A stretch of DNA of 64,000 nucleotides from Acinetobacter sp. ANC 4910 (GTDB lineage Bacteria > Pseudomonadota > Gammaproteobacteria > Pseudomonadales > Moraxellaceae). The translations under genes were made by a program, and so were the position numbers. The stretch is taken from contig NZ_SJNT01000011.1 in NCBI RefSeq assembly GCF_004331035.1, positions 41,575-105,574 of the forward strand, in the 5' to 3' direction. This document shows, in pieces, positions 27,920 to 38,312 of the stretch. Under the pieces are notes generated by a model that saw nothing but the letters and a program-made list of their open reading frames with translations, did not search any database and had not been told where the DNA came from. Position 1 is the stretch's first letter. Each line of letters begins with the position of its first letter.

Positions 27920-29347
27920 TCAATCATTTTTAATGTTTAGCGTCTGTTCTAATATCTTTCGAACATTCTGCCCTTCGAATATTTTAGGATAACTGAGAAT
28001 CATGTTGGGTAAGACCTGTTCCAAATACTGCTTTTGCCGTAGTGACCAATGCGGCGGATATACCTCATCATCTATACGCCAAAGCTGACGTTGCACATGT
28101 GTATCATAAATATTCTGTTCTTTTAACTCCCGAATGGAATTCCACTGTAAAGCATACCAATAAAGTTGCTCCCATCGATTATAACCATCTGCTAATTCTA
28201 AATGCAGCAATAACGGGATAGATTCGTCGAATAAAGCAACTACATTTTCAAGCTCAGTTAAACTTAATTTCTGATCTAAAAGTCTTTTAGCCTTCAAAAA
28301 ACTATGTAATGTCAACTTTTGCTGAATGTTTTGATAATAATTAAGAAATTGCTCAAAATTAATGTATTTTCTTTTCAATGCAAATTTCATAATTGCCTGT
28401 GATATGACTTGATTATCCAAAGCATGAATCATCTTAATAAATTCAGCCAGTGAGCCTTGTCGAATCACCCATTGATAAGCTCTTAAGCGTAAAGACTTTT
28501 GAGATAAAAACTCAAACGGATGTTGTTGAAAATACTGATCAAAATTAAAATGCATTTGCCGTAATGCAAAATCAGCAAAGTCCATCACAGCCAAATAAGG
28601 ACTATGCCAAACCTCAATTAAATCATTTACTGATAAAACATTTTTGTGCCATAAAGCATTAAACAGTGTGTACTGCACATCTTTTTGCTGGCTATTTTTT
28701 AATATAGATACCAACTGCTGTTCCGTACCTGTCCGCAATATATAATCTAACCAATGTTTTCGAACCAACTGATCATTGGACTGCCTGCACAGCTGTATCA
28801 ATTCCTCCTCATCTAACCATTGGTATTCCACGGTAAATGCTAAAATAGCTCGAGGAAGACGACCTTGCGTTTGCGTTAAATTTTCCGTCAGATAAGGCTT
28901 ATTTTGCCGAATACCCTCTAACAGCAAATGAAAAATTTCTGGATTAACCCGCAACCGTTTTTGCAATGCTGTAATTTCAAGAAAATATTGTACACATAAC
29001 CCTGGATACTCTGGGCGTATTGACCAACGTTTTACATGTTCAATAGCTAATTTCTGGTTAATTTCAACATAGTCATTTAAACGCCATAGCAAATGGGGAA
29101 ATAATTCTGATTCGAAACAATCTTTTAGATCTTGCAATACTTCTTGGCGAATATAACCATCGTAACTCCTTAATCGCAATAATGACTTTTCAAATTCAGA
29201 TAGGTTTGACTCAACATAATAATGTTGATAATGACTACTATTCTTTAAATGATCTGAATCCAAAACAGCCACTTCTGCATTATTTTCTAGTTTGATAGGT
29301 TCAACTTTTTTGGAGGACAGCAGCTTTACTAAAAATTTCCACATCAT
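27920..29347 (-). CDS. Conserved hypothetical helical (HEAT-like) protein
   Basis: 475 residues, no signal peptide, no membrane helix after the short hydrophobic start (MMWKFLVKLLSSKK). The body from about residue 50 is almost wholly alpha-helical, with repeating Leu/Trp-rich helices such as PHLLWRLNDYVEINQKLAIEHVKRW, suggesting a HEAT-like solenoid. Rich in Gln, Leu and Tyr. I do not recognise a family. It follows the sulfite reductase pair but a terminator lies between, so it has its own promoter. Confidence 0.7.
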   Translation of the reverse strand: MMWKFLVKLLSSKKVEPIKLENNAEVAVLDSDHLKNSSHYQHYYVESNLSEFEKSLLRLRSYDGYIRQEVLQDLKDCFESELFPHLLWRLNDYVEINQKLAIEHVKRWSIRPEYPGLCVQYFLEITALQKRLRVNPEIFHLLLEGIRQNKPYLTENLTQTQGRLPRAILAFTVEYQWLDEEELIQLCRQSNDQLVRKHWLDYILRTGTEQQLVSILKNSQQKDVQYTLFNALWHKNVLSVNDLIEVWHSPYLAVMDFADFALRQMHFNFDQYFQQHPFEFLSQKSLRLRAYQWVIRQGSLAEFIKMIHALDNQVISQAIMKFALKRKYINFEQFLNYYQNIQQKLTLHSFLKAKRLLDQKLSLTELENVVALFDESIPLLLHLELADGYNRWEQLYWYALQWNSIRELKEQNIYDTHVQRQLWRIDDEVYPPHWSLRQKQYLEQVLPNMILSYPKIFEGQNVRKILEQTLNIKND

Positions 29348-29405
29348 TGATCTTTATCAGCTCTGATTTTTTAACACTAATAACATATTTTTATTTTCAT
29401 ACAGT

Positions 29406-29433
29406 AAAAAGCCCCCATTTGAGGAGGCTTTTT
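29406..29433 (-). terminator. Terminator of the cysI operon
   Basis: AAAAAGCC-C-CC/GG-A-GGCTTTTT stem with one mismatch and a 6-base loop; T-runs on both strands, fitting the minus-strand operon ending at 29454. Confidence 0.78.
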
Positions 29434-29453
29434 TAAGAATTTCACTTTACGGC

Positions 29454-29939
29454 TTAAGCCCCAGTTTGATAACTTGCCTGAGCAACTGCTGTAGAAGCTT
29501 GGTATGGATGGGTGAAGTCAGCTAAACCTGCAGCAGCTTCCTGAATATCTTTACCTTCTTTAATCACAAAAGTATCGAAACCAGAACGCTTCATATAGTT
29601 TAAGACATCCTTAAACACATCACCTGTTGCGCGTAATTCGCCTTGGAAACCTTGACGACGCAACAATGCAGCAAATGAATAACCACGACCATCATTGAAG
29701 CCTGCAAAATCAATAAAGATTGCATCTAATTGATTTAAAGGAAATTCATTCACTTCAGGAGAAGCATCCACTGTAATGAATAAAGCTTTTTTACCTGTAA
29801 TATTGGCAAGTTGATCCAACTGATCAACAGTCAATACCACATCACCTTGCGGTAATACAGCATCTTCACCAATAAATTGGTAACTATTATCTGCAACTGT
29901 GCCATCTTTAGAGAGCACTTTTAGTGCGGTATTAAGCAT
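29454..29939 (-). CDS. DUF934 protein, sulfite reductase partner
   Basis: 161 residues. DUF934 proteins (often called CysX-like or oxidoreductase-associated) nearly always sit directly behind cysI, as here; the start overlaps the cysI stop by eight bases and has GGAG six bases upstream. Family segments seen: AIFIDFAGFNDGRGYSFAALLR and GELRATGDVFKDVLNYMKRSGFD. Its exact role is unknown; assistance to sulfite reductase or its electron supply is inferred from constant linkage. Confidence 0.88.
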   Translation of the reverse strand: MLNTALKVLSKDGTVADNSYQFIGEDAVLPQGDVVLTVDQLDQLANITGKKALFITVDASPEVNEFPLNQLDAIFIDFAGFNDGRGYSFAALLRRQGFQGELRATGDVFKDVLNYMKRSGFDTFVIKEGKDIQEAAAGLADFTHPYQASTAVAQASYQTGA

Positions 29940-31575
29940 AAGCACGCTCCTTAAATGGTTGAATGCCAACACGGCGATAAGTTTCAATAAACTCTTCACC
30001 TTCTTGACGTAAATCAAGATAAGTATTCAAAATTTCTTCAATAATGTCAGGTACAACTTCTGCTGCAAATGATGGCCCTAAGATGTCACCAATTGAAGCA
30101 TCATGATCTGCATTACCACCCAAGGTAATTTGATAAAATTCAGCGCCTTTTTTATCGACACCTAAAATACCAATATTACCTACGTGGTGATGACCACAAG
30201 CATTCATACAGCCTGAAATGTTCAAGTCGATATGACCTAAATTGTAAACCGTATCTAAATCATCAAAACGACGTGAAATCGCTTCAGAAATTGGAATCGA
30301 TTTCGCATTTGCCAATGAACAGAAGTCACCGCCTGGGCAGCAAATAATATCGGTAATAAAGCCGATATGCGCGCGCGCCAAGTCTTGTTGTTCAAGGGTT
30401 TTCCACAACTCAAACAAGTCTTTCTGAGGTACATCGACCAACGAAATGTTTTGTTCATGTGTAGTACGTAATTCACCAAAGGTATATTTGTCTGCAAGGT
30501 CTGCAATCAAATTCATCTCTTCAGTGGTCACGTCACCCGGTGCAATACCTGCACGTTTCAGCGAAATGGTCACTACACGGTAACCTGTCACTTTATGTGC
30601 ATTGGTATTAATGTTGAACCATTGTTTAAACTTAGGATGTTCAGCAAATAATGCTGTGAAGTCTTCATCTGCCCATTGCTGATAAGCAAATGGAGTAAAC
30701 TCTTCATCAAGTTTCGCTAAAGTTTCAGCATCTACTTTTAATGTTTGCACAGTGTGTGCAAATTCTGCTTCCACTTTTTCTGCAAACACTTGAGGCGTTA
30801 ATGCTTTGACTAAAATTTTGATACGGGCTTTATATTTGTTGTCACGGCGACCGTGTAAGTTATACACACGAAGTACCGCTTCAAGATAAGCAATCAAATC
30901 TTCACGTGGCAACCATTCTTTGATGATTGAACCAATGATTGGTGTACGACCTAGACCGCCACCCACTTTGATTTTATAACCGATCTCGCCTGCCTCATTT
31001 TTCACGATATACACACCGATATCGTGGAATGAAGTTGCAGCACGATCCACTTCTTCTAAAGCAGACACCGCAATTTTGAACTTACGCGGTAAGAATGCAA
31101 ATTCTGGGTGGAAGGTTGACCATTGACGAATCAATTCACACGTTGGACGTGGGTCAGCAACCTCACCCGCAACTACACCCGCATATTGGTCAGTTGTGGT
31201 GTTACGAATACAGTTACCTGAAGTTTGAATTGCATGCATCTGCACGGTTGCCAATTCGGCAAGCATGTCAGGCACATTTTCAAGTGCAGGCCAGTTAAAC
31301 TGAATGTTTTGACGTGTTGACACGTGTGCATAACCACGGTCATATTCTTTCGCCAATTCCGCAACCTTGCGTAACTGCGTAGAGCTCATCAAACCATAAG
31401 GAACAGCAATACGTAACATCGGCGCATAGCGTTGTACGTATAAACCATTTTGGAGACGTAGCGGACGGTATTCATCTTCAGTGAGTTTACCCGCTAAATA
31501 ACGTTCCGTTTGGTCACGGAACTGTGCAACACGTTCATTGATCAGTTGCTGATCAAAATCAGTATATAAATACAT
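29932..31575 (-). CDS. cysI: Sulfite reductase hemoprotein (CysI-type)
   Basis: 547 residues, two nitrite/sulfite reductase ferredoxin-like half-domains plus the 4Fe-4S/siroheme domains. The cluster ligands are visible as C-x5-C in CPGGDFCSLA and C-x3-C in GCMNACGHHH. It reduces sulfite to sulfide for cysteine synthesis in the cytoplasm. No CysJ flavoprotein is next to it, as usual in this group, so the electron donor may be ferredoxin or a separate reductase. Start at 31575 has little ribosome-site sequence. Confidence 0.94.
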   Translation of the reverse strand: MYLYTDFDQQLINERVAQFRDQTERYLAGKLTEDEYRPLRLQNGLYVQRYAPMLRIAVPYGLMSSTQLRKVAELAKEYDRGYAHVSTRQNIQFNWPALENVPDMLAELATVQMHAIQTSGNCIRNTTTDQYAGVVAGEVADPRPTCELIRQWSTFHPEFAFLPRKFKIAVSALEEVDRAATSFHDIGVYIVKNEAGEIGYKIKVGGGLGRTPIIGSIIKEWLPREDLIAYLEAVLRVYNLHGRRDNKYKARIKILVKALTPQVFAEKVEAEFAHTVQTLKVDAETLAKLDEEFTPFAYQQWADEDFTALFAEHPKFKQWFNINTNAHKVTGYRVVTISLKRAGIAPGDVTTEEMNLIADLADKYTFGELRTTHEQNISLVDVPQKDLFELWKTLEQQDLARAHIGFITDIICCPGGDFCSLANAKSIPISEAISRRFDDLDTVYNLGHIDLNISGCMNACGHHHVGNIGILGVDKKGAEFYQITLGGNADHDASIGDILGPSFAAEVVPDIIEEILNTYLDLRQEGEEFIETYRRVGIQPFKERAYA

Positions 31576-31595
31576 GGCGTACAGCTAGTAGTTTC

Positions 31596-31601
31596 ATTAT
31601 A
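31596..31601 (-). promoter_or_regulatory. Possible -10 element of cysI
   Basis: A perfect TATAAT on the minus strand 21 bases before the cysI start, without a clear -35. That fits an activator-dependent promoter, and CysB would be the expected activator, but no CysB site is assigned. Confidence 0.35.
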
Positions 31602-31815
31602 ACGGCTCACAGCATAACGATATTTAAAGTATCAACAAAACGCGTTTTTTACATATTTAATAGCGGTTTTATTGATAAGCCTTTTTTGTTTTTCTAAAAG
31701 ATCGAATCTATAAGGCTTAAGCACTTTTTTAGCTGTTTTGGACTTTGTTCTTCTATCTATATCTTATTTATTGCTAACGCTAAAAATAGAACCGCCATGT
31801 TGCAATTCAGTCAGC

Positions 31816-31842
31816 AAAAAGCCTGACGAATCAGGCTTTTTT
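31816..31842 (-). terminator. Terminator of gcd
   Basis: Eleven-base perfect stem AAAAAGCCTGA/TCAGGCTTTTT with loop CGAA just after the gcd stop. Confidence 0.88.
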
Positions 31843-31860
31843 TATAAAAGTTATAGTCAA

Positions 31861-34251
31861 TTATTGCAAAGCATAGGCCACCAAATAATCCCCCATCTTG
31901 GTGCCAAAGGAACCATGCCCACCAGCCATGATCACCACATATTGCTTACCATTGCTTTCATAGGTCATTGGTGTTGCCTGACCACCTGCGGGTAAGCGCC
32001 CTTCCCACAACTGCTCGCCATTGGTGACATTAAATGCACGAAGATAATTATCCTGCGTGCCAGCGACAAACATCACATTACCTGCGGTTGAAATTGGTCC
32101 ACCCAAACCCGGTACTCCAATTTTTAAAGGTGGCAGTTGGAACAATTTCGGTAAACTGTCACGGATAGTCCCAATCCGCTTTTTCCAAACCACTTGATGG
32201 GTTTTTAAATCTACACCCGCCACATAGCCCCAAGCTGGTTGCTTACACGGCAAACCTAGTGGAGATAGGAACGCACTGATTTCCACACCATAAGGCACAC
32301 CATACATTGGCTGTACCCCTTGTTCAGTCCCTGCACCTTTGGCAGTTTCTTTACGATTCGGATCTGCGGGAATTAAACGGCTGACAAAAGGCAATCCGAT
32401 TGGATTCATGACAGCAACTTGACGATCTGCATTCACCGACATGCCCCCCCATTCAAATACGCCTAAATTCCCAGGAAAGACCAAAGTACCATTTTCTGAA
32501 GGTGGAGTATAAATACCGTCATAATTCAAACGGTGGAAATAGACCCGACAAACTAACTGATCAAACATGGTCGCACCCCACATGTCTTTATCTTTTAACT
32601 TGTCTTGAGGTGCCAGATTTAAATCAGAAAAGGGTTGGGTTGCCGAATAATGTTCGCCTTGGGTTTGTGGCCCGCGTTTCACTGTTTGAGGAACTGCACG
32701 CTCGTTTATAGGCACGATCGCTTTACCTGTACGACGGTCTAGTACAAAGACATTCCCTGTTTTGGTTAACACATAAATCGCTGGAACAGTTTTTCCAGTG
32801 GTATCTTGAATATCTGCCAAAGAAGGTTGCGCTGGCACGTCCATATCCCACAAATCATGATGCGTGGTTTGAAAATGCCAAACCAACTTGCCAGTACTGG
32901 CATTGATTGCCAACATCGAATTGGCATAACGCTCTTTTAGCTCAGTACGATCTCCACCCCAAATATCGGGGGTTCCCACCCCTGTTGGTACATATACGAT
33001 ATCCAATTTGGAGTCATACGCCAAAGGCGCCCATGCATTTGGCGAGTTATGCACGAAAGTGGTACTTTCATTCGGCATGGCATTAGGATTTTGTGCCCCT
33101 GTATCAAAGACCCAAAGCAATTCACCTGTATTCACATCATAGCCACGAATGACGCCAGAAGGTTCTTTGGAAGAGTAGTTATCCGTGACTGAACCCGCAA
33201 TAACCACTGTTGTACCCGAAATAATCCCAGGTGATGTCGGGTTATAGCCCCCTGGATAGGCATAAGGCATAAATTTTTGTAAATTCACTTCGCCTTGCTC
33301 GCCAAAATCAGAACACACTTTGCCTGTATCGGCATTCACAGCCACCAAACGCCCATCATTCACAGGAACAATTACCTTACGTGGGCACTCAGCAGAAACC
33401 GATTTTCGATTTTGCAAGCTGGTCGCAAACTCGGCTGTATTATTGGCATCGTAATACATTACCCCACGACAGGTGAGATGTTGAAAGGTATGGTCGGCTT
33501 TCAATTTTGGATCAAAACGCCATTTTTCCTTGCCCGTTGCTGGGTCTAAGGCAATTAACCATTGGTGGGTGGTACACATATATAAGTTATTCCCGACCTT
33601 AATCGGTGTCACCTGATTGGTGGTTTCCCCTGAATCTTTATCTGTTTTGACATCACCTGTGCGGAACGTCCAAGCCACTTTCAGATTTTTTACATTTTGA
33701 TCATTAATCTGCGTCAAAGGTGAATAACGTACCCCACCCTGAGTACGCCCATAAGCGGGCCAATCTTGTTTTGCAACACCTTCTATGGTTTGAGCAGATG
33801 CAGGTTGCGGTTGTTGAATGACGCCATTAATTTCTTGGGGATCATTAAAAATGGCATAGACCATAACTGCAATAGCGATCAACAACGTGCCTGAGAGGGC
33901 GATTTTACTGCCTTGGACTTGACTCATATTGCGAGTCACCGCAGGGATGAGCAACCATAAACCCAATACCCCTAAAATATCCAACCGAGGTGCAAGTGCC
34001 CAAAAATCAGTTCCAACCTCCCATACACTCCATAATATGGTTGCCAACATCAAAAAACTGTATAGCCATAAGGAGGAAACTTGACTCTTTTTAAGTAAGA
34101 AGGCTGATGCCAAAATTAGCAGACCTGCAATCACATAATAGATTGAACCACCAAGCAGAATGAGCCATAGACCACCAATTAATAGATAGGCAGCAATCAC
34201 AAGCATCACAATAACGGTAAAGGTTCGCATCGCATTTGATGGGTTACTCAT
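31861..34251 (-). CDS. gcd: Membrane-bound PQQ-dependent glucose dehydrogenase
   Basis: 796 residues. Five membrane helices fill residues 1-145, followed by the eight-bladed PQQ propeller in the periplasm (WPAYGRTQGGVRYSPLTQIN onward). The catalytic Asp lies in TTHHDLWDMDVPAQP, and the tryptophan-docking repeats recur to the end. It oxidises glucose and other aldoses to lactones and passes electrons to ubiquinone. ATG at 34251 is preceded by GAGG; an ATG at 34269 would overlap that site. Apo-enzyme unless PQQ is made elsewhere or supplied; no pqq genes are in this window. Confidence 0.95.
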   Translation of the reverse strand: MSNPSNAMRTFTVIVMLVIAAYLLIGGLWLILLGGSIYYVIAGLLILASAFLLKKSQVSSLWLYSFLMLATILWSVWEVGTDFWALAPRLDILGVLGLWLLIPAVTRNMSQVQGSKIALSGTLLIAIAVMVYAIFNDPQEINGVIQQPQPASAQTIEGVAKQDWPAYGRTQGGVRYSPLTQINDQNVKNLKVAWTFRTGDVKTDKDSGETTNQVTPIKVGNNLYMCTTHQWLIALDPATGKEKWRFDPKLKADHTFQHLTCRGVMYYDANNTAEFATSLQNRKSVSAECPRKVIVPVNDGRLVAVNADTGKVCSDFGEQGEVNLQKFMPYAYPGGYNPTSPGIISGTTVVIAGSVTDNYSSKEPSGVIRGYDVNTGELLWVFDTGAQNPNAMPNESTTFVHNSPNAWAPLAYDSKLDIVYVPTGVGTPDIWGGDRTELKERYANSMLAINASTGKLVWHFQTTHHDLWDMDVPAQPSLADIQDTTGKTVPAIYVLTKTGNVFVLDRRTGKAIVPINERAVPQTVKRGPQTQGEHYSATQPFSDLNLAPQDKLKDKDMWGATMFDQLVCRVYFHRLNYDGIYTPPSENGTLVFPGNLGVFEWGGMSVNADRQVAVMNPIGLPFVSRLIPADPNRKETAKGAGTEQGVQPMYGVPYGVEISAFLSPLGLPCKQPAWGYVAGVDLKTHQVVWKKRIGTIRDSLPKLFQLPPLKIGVPGLGGPISTAGNVMFVAGTQDNYLRAFNVTNGEQLWEGRLPAGGQATPMTYESNGKQYVVIMAGGHGSFGTKMGDYLVAYALQ

Positions 34252-34382
34252 TCCATTCACCTCATTCACTTTATTATTTATCGCTAGCCCCGTAAAAACA
34301 GCTAGATTATTTTGTCGTTTGTTTCGCTATTCTTATTCGCATTTAAAGCATTGATCTAGGAAAGAGGGTTTCTCTGACACCG

Positions 34383-35624
34383 TTAAAATGCGGTTTGAAA
34401 CTTAATCCCGCCAACCCAAACATTTTCTCCATTTTTGTCGGCACCCACATGTCGAATGTATTGAAGGTTTGGGCGAACCATTAACCAATTGCTTGCATGT
34501 AACCCGTAATACAGTTCGGTATTGTATTCTTCATCTTGCCCCGTATTTAAGTCATCATTTAGATGGATTCGAGCAAATCCCAAGGCAATTTCATCTTGCG
34601 GACGCATATCTAACACACCTGTATAGATCAAACCAATGTTTTGCATATTGTCGACATTGTTGGTTTTATCATCATGTACAGTGAGGTTTACAAACCCTGT
34701 AAGTCCGCGATGCGGATCTTGAGCGTGTTGTAGCAATTGTTGTTTTGCCACAATCCACATGCCTTGCTTATGCGATGTTTCATTCGGATTTTGAATTTCA
34801 ACTGCATCGGCACTGCTGTAGTAATAACCCAGTCGATATTCTCCTGTTTTACTTTGCGTACCAATTTTGGGTTGCCAGACTACCTCTATAGGTACAATGA
34901 CACCATCGGAACCCGAAGTGCTTAAATTAAAACCTTGACTACGCTTTAAATTCTCAGGGTTATATTCATATACCCCAATTTGGCTAAAGACTTCAGGGGA
35001 AACTTGATATTTCAGTCTGGCTGCCCATTGACTCACGGGCCAATTAAACCATTGATCCCCCACCCAATTACCAACTTGAGAACCACATAGAGCTAAATTC
35101 TGAAAGTCACAATCAAAACTATTAAAATCTTCCCCTTCGCCAAAGCGCCCGACTTTAAGATCCATCTGTTGATTGAAAAATTGTTTCTTAATCCAAAAAT
35201 TGGTCAACCGCCACGTTTGCCCACGCCCCCAAACTTCTTGGGTTGAACTTAAATGCCCATTCAAAGCATCCGATGTTTGTGACAGCGAATGCCCGTTCCG
35301 TTCAGTAATAATGATTTGCGCTTCGGTGTCTTGCCAACCCAGTATTTTATCTAAATCAAAATGACTGCCTAACACAAACTGATCGGCATATTCAGTACCA
35401 TGACTCGAATGCTTTTTTGCATCCAGTAAAGTGGCCATTTCTCCTGTATAACCCAAGTTAAAACTATATCCTTGAGTTTGTAATTCAGTTCGGGTGCCAT
35501 TCCAATCCCCAAACATCCAAGGACTGTCGACAGCAAAAGCCGACTGGGCATTCGTCCATGAATTTACACTCAAACCTATTAAACACAGCGTGAACAATCC
35601 CCTTGAGATTCGGAGCTTTTGCAT
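34383..35624 (-). CDS. oprB: Carbohydrate-selective porin OprB family
   Basis: 413 residues with signal peptide (cleavage near residue 30, AQSAFA). Family traits: FGDWNGTRTELQTQGYSFNLGYTGE at the mature N-terminus, alternating beta-strand segments, and a C-terminal Phe (FQTAF) typical of outer membrane barrels. OprB porins pass glucose and similar sugars. It lies just upstream of gcd on the same strand, 130 bases apart, so both probably serve periplasmic glucose oxidation and may share a transcript. Confidence 0.92.
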   Translation of the reverse strand: MQKLRISRGLFTLCLIGLSVNSWTNAQSAFAVDSPWMFGDWNGTRTELQTQGYSFNLGYTGEMATLLDAKKHSSHGTEYADQFVLGSHFDLDKILGWQDTEAQIIITERNGHSLSQTSDALNGHLSSTQEVWGRGQTWRLTNFWIKKQFFNQQMDLKVGRFGEGEDFNSFDCDFQNLALCGSQVGNWVGDQWFNWPVSQWAARLKYQVSPEVFSQIGVYEYNPENLKRSQGFNLSTSGSDGVIVPIEVVWQPKIGTQSKTGEYRLGYYYSSADAVEIQNPNETSHKQGMWIVAKQQLLQHAQDPHRGLTGFVNLTVHDDKTNNVDNMQNIGLIYTGVLDMRPQDEIALGFARIHLNDDLNTGQDEEYNTELYYGLHASNWLMVRPNLQYIRHVGADKNGENVWVGGIKFQTAF

Positions 35625-35750
35625 ACCTGCAACCTTTTATAATTTTTTTATTTCTATCAGGTTACGCCTGTTTTTTAATGTTCAAATATTATCTTTTTGT
35701 CGTTTTTTGTTAAGCTATTGATATAGAATAAAACTTTATAAAAATACAGG

Positions 35751-36869
35751 CTACCACGTGCCTGTACCTAATGCTTGCCCCATAAAGTCATAGCGCATTG
35801 CTGAACGCGAAAATTTGATTGGACATGCCAACTGCGCTTGGGTCTCTGTGGAATGTTCATGCAATGGAACATGGACCACCCAATGCCGTTGTTGCGCCAA
35901 ATCTGAATGCAAAGCTTCATCTAACTGTAAAACAGGTTCTACACAGACATCTTGAACCGAAAATAACTGCTGCCACTCCAACAAGGAGCGGGTTTTAATT
36001 TTTTCCTGTAAAGCGTGTTTGACCTCAAGACAATCTTCCGCAAGGAGCGAAGCCCCTTTCTCTAATAAAACTGGCAATTCTAACAACCGAGCCAAACCCG
36101 ACATAAATTGTGGCTCTAAACTGCCAATTGAAAGATAACGCCCATCTTGAGTTTCATAGTAATCATAGAAGCTAGCACCATTTAAAATGCCTGATTCTGG
36201 CTGTTGTGTGATATTTCCTGCCAATGCGGCAGCGGCGGCCATACTGTTTAACGCCACTACACAATCGGTCATGGAAATATCAATATACTGCCCTTTTCCA
36301 CTCTGATGACGCTCAATCACAGCCGTTAAAATGCCAATCACGGCATGTAACGAACCCCCTGCAATATCTGCAACTTGAATACCTAACGGCGGTGGTCCAC
36401 TCTGAGTACGACCACTATGCCCCGCAATACCCGATAAGGCTAAATAGTTAATGTCATGCCCTGCCTTATCTTTATAACTTCCTGTTTGACCATAGCCAGT
36501 AATGGAACAATAAATCAGTCGCGGATTAATTTCTGCTAAAGTGGCATAGTCCAATCCCAGTCGTTGCATGACACCCGGGCGAAATTGCTCTACGACAATA
36601 TCGTATTGGCTAATCTTTTCCTTAATCGCTGCAAGGTTCTGCGGATCTTTTAAATCCAGAGCCACAGATTGTTTATTTCGATTCAAATAAAGATGTGCGG
36701 TCGCTTGCCCATGTGCATAAGGTGGAAAAAGACGAATCAAGTCTGGTCGCGTTGGAGATTCCACATGAGTCACTTCCGCGCCCATATCCGCTAAATATAA
36801 AGTGGCAAATGGACCGGGTAACAATGTTGAAAAATCCAGTACTTTCAATCCCTGTAAAGCATGTTGCAT
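35751..36869 (-). CDS. CaiB/BaiF family (class III) CoA transferase
   Basis: 372 residues. The N-terminal LKVLDFSTLLPGPFATLYLADMGAEVTHVE is the family signature, followed by NRNKQSVALDLKD and GHDINYLALSGIAG, where the Asp of the GHDINY segment is the catalytic acid. It could transfer CoA between organic acids or racemise alpha-methylacyl-CoA; the GHDINYLALSG pattern leans to the AMACR side. The start at 36869 gives the normal N-terminus; an ATG at 36902 adds 11 residues. It is divergent from an AraC-type regulator that may control it. Confidence 0.9.
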   Translation of the reverse strand: MQHALQGLKVLDFSTLLPGPFATLYLADMGAEVTHVESPTRPDLIRLFPPYAHGQATAHLYLNRNKQSVALDLKDPQNLAAIKEKISQYDIVVEQFRPGVMQRLGLDYATLAEINPRLIYCSITGYGQTGSYKDKAGHDINYLALSGIAGHSGRTQSGPPPLGIQVADIAGGSLHAVIGILTAVIERHQSGKGQYIDISMTDCVVALNSMAAAAALAGNITQQPESGILNGASFYDYYETQDGRYLSIGSLEPQFMSGLARLLELPVLLEKGASLLAEDCLEVKHALQEKIKTRSLLEWQQLFSVQDVCVEPVLQLDEALHSDLAQQRHWVVHVPLHEHSTETQAQLACPIKFSRSAMRYDFMGQALGTGTW

Positions 36870-37079
36870 GTTATTTTTACTCTTGAACTCTTGTATTTTC
36901 ATGTATCTTAGAAAGATAAAATCAACAAAACAATGTCATGTTCAGCCATTTACCTTGATCATTTCGGCAATTTACCATGTAGAAAGGCAAATTTACCTAT
37001 TGTAAATTGCCTATAAAAACTTTTTTAGCGTCATTTAGGTCATACGCAAGTGAATACAAAAGAGACTGAAGGATTTAAC

Positions 37080-38090
37080 ATGAGCCGCGATACAATCAGT
37101 ATCCATTTTGTCAATGCGGCTTTGACTGGCGTAAAACGCCTCGGCATGGATGTCGAAACATTACTTTCGCACGTCGGAATAGAAGCCGAACTGTTACGTC
37201 AGCCTAAAGCTCGAATTTCTCCAGAACAATACACACGTTTTGTGAAAATGTTATGGATGGTGACTCAGGATGAGCATATTGGTTTCGATACCCAACCTCG
37301 TCGTTTGGGCACCTTTGCCATTATGTGCCAACTGATCATCCATGCAAAAACCTTAGGTGATGCACTTGAATTATCGACGCAATTTTATAAATTGTTCGGC
37401 GATGAATGGTGTGTTTCTTTAGAGCGTGATAAGCATGAAGCCCGCTTAGTCCCACTCATTCCAATTGGAATGGACCCAAATCATTTCATTACCGAAAGTA
37501 TGTTGATGATTTGGCATGGTTTAGCCTCTTGGCTGATTGAACGTCGCCTCCCTTTAGAGCGCGTACATTTTGGCTACCCGCGCCCTGCCCATGCAGATGA
37601 ATATGATGCCCTGTTTTTCGCTCCCGTGATGCAGTTTGACATGCCACGTACCGAAATCACCTTTGCGGCGGATTATTTAGATTTACCAATTCGTCAAAAT
37701 GAAGAAACCTTAGAAGAATTCTTAAAAGCAGCGCCTGCACAGCTATTGGTTAAATTCAAAAACACCAATTCTCTCACCTCTCGTATTCGTGAAGTGTTGA
37801 AGAGCCAAATTGGTGAAGAAATGCCAACACTGAATGATGTAGCATCAATGTTATATCTTTCGCCACAAACTTTACGTCGTCGTTTGGCTGCGGAAGGTAA
37901 AAGCTACCAAGGCGTGAAAGATGCTTTACGTCGTGATGCCGCGATTCACTTATTACTCAATCCAAATTTAACTTTGGAAGATGTCGCACAGCAAGTCGGT
38001 TTCAGTGAAACCAGTACTTTCCACCGTGCATTTAAGAAATGGACGGGCGTAACCCCAGGGTTATACCGTCAACTACACGGTTATTTATAA
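37080..38090 (+). CDS. AraC-family transcriptional regulator
   Basis: 336 residues. N-terminal ligand domain of the arabinose-binding-like PF12625 type (residues 10-200) and C-terminal double helix-turn-helix (PTLNDVASMLYLSPQTLRRRLAAEGKSYQ and LTLEDVAQQVGFSETSTFHRAFKKWTGVTPGLYR). Similar regulators control lipid or acyl-CoA genes (the OruR/ArgR-like and MmsR-like set). ATG at 37080 is preceded by GAAGGA; the ATG or GTG at 37050 is rejected. Divergent from the CoA transferase and upstream of thiolase and FadB-like genes, any of which may be targets. Confidence 0.9.
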   Translation: MSRDTISIHFVNAALTGVKRLGMDVETLLSHVGIEAELLRQPKARISPEQYTRFVKMLWMVTQDEHIGFDTQPRRLGTFAIMCQLIIHAKTLGDALELSTQFYKLFGDEWCVSLERDKHEARLVPLIPIGMDPNHFITESMLMIWHGLASWLIERRLPLERVHFGYPRPAHADEYDALFFAPVMQFDMPRTEITFAADYLDLPIRQNEETLEEFLKAAPAQLLVKFKNTNSLTSRIREVLKSQIGEEMPTLNDVASMLYLSPQTLRRRLAAEGKSYQGVKDALRRDAAIHLLLNPNLTLEDVAQQVGFSETSTFHRAFKKWTGVTPGLYRQLHGYL

Positions 38091-38114
38091 CCAACTCACT
38101 GATTTTCAGTTGAT

Positions 38115-38141
38115 ACCCAGATTCTACAGTCTGGGTTTTTT
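38115..38141 (+). terminator. Terminator of the AraC-type regulator
   Basis: Seven-base stem ACCCAGA/TCTGGGT with an 8-base loop and six T residues. Confidence 0.82.
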
Positions 38142-38312
38142 ATGGCTTAAAAAGCGTCATCACAAGAATATCCTCGCCTATTTTCAAACCACTATCCCCC
38201 ACCAACTGACCAAAACTATCATGCTGCCTATGTCACTCTTGTCATTGCGCTTCTGCAATTAAGCATTACACTCGAAAGCAAAAGTCATGAACAAAATACA
38301 AGGAATAACGAG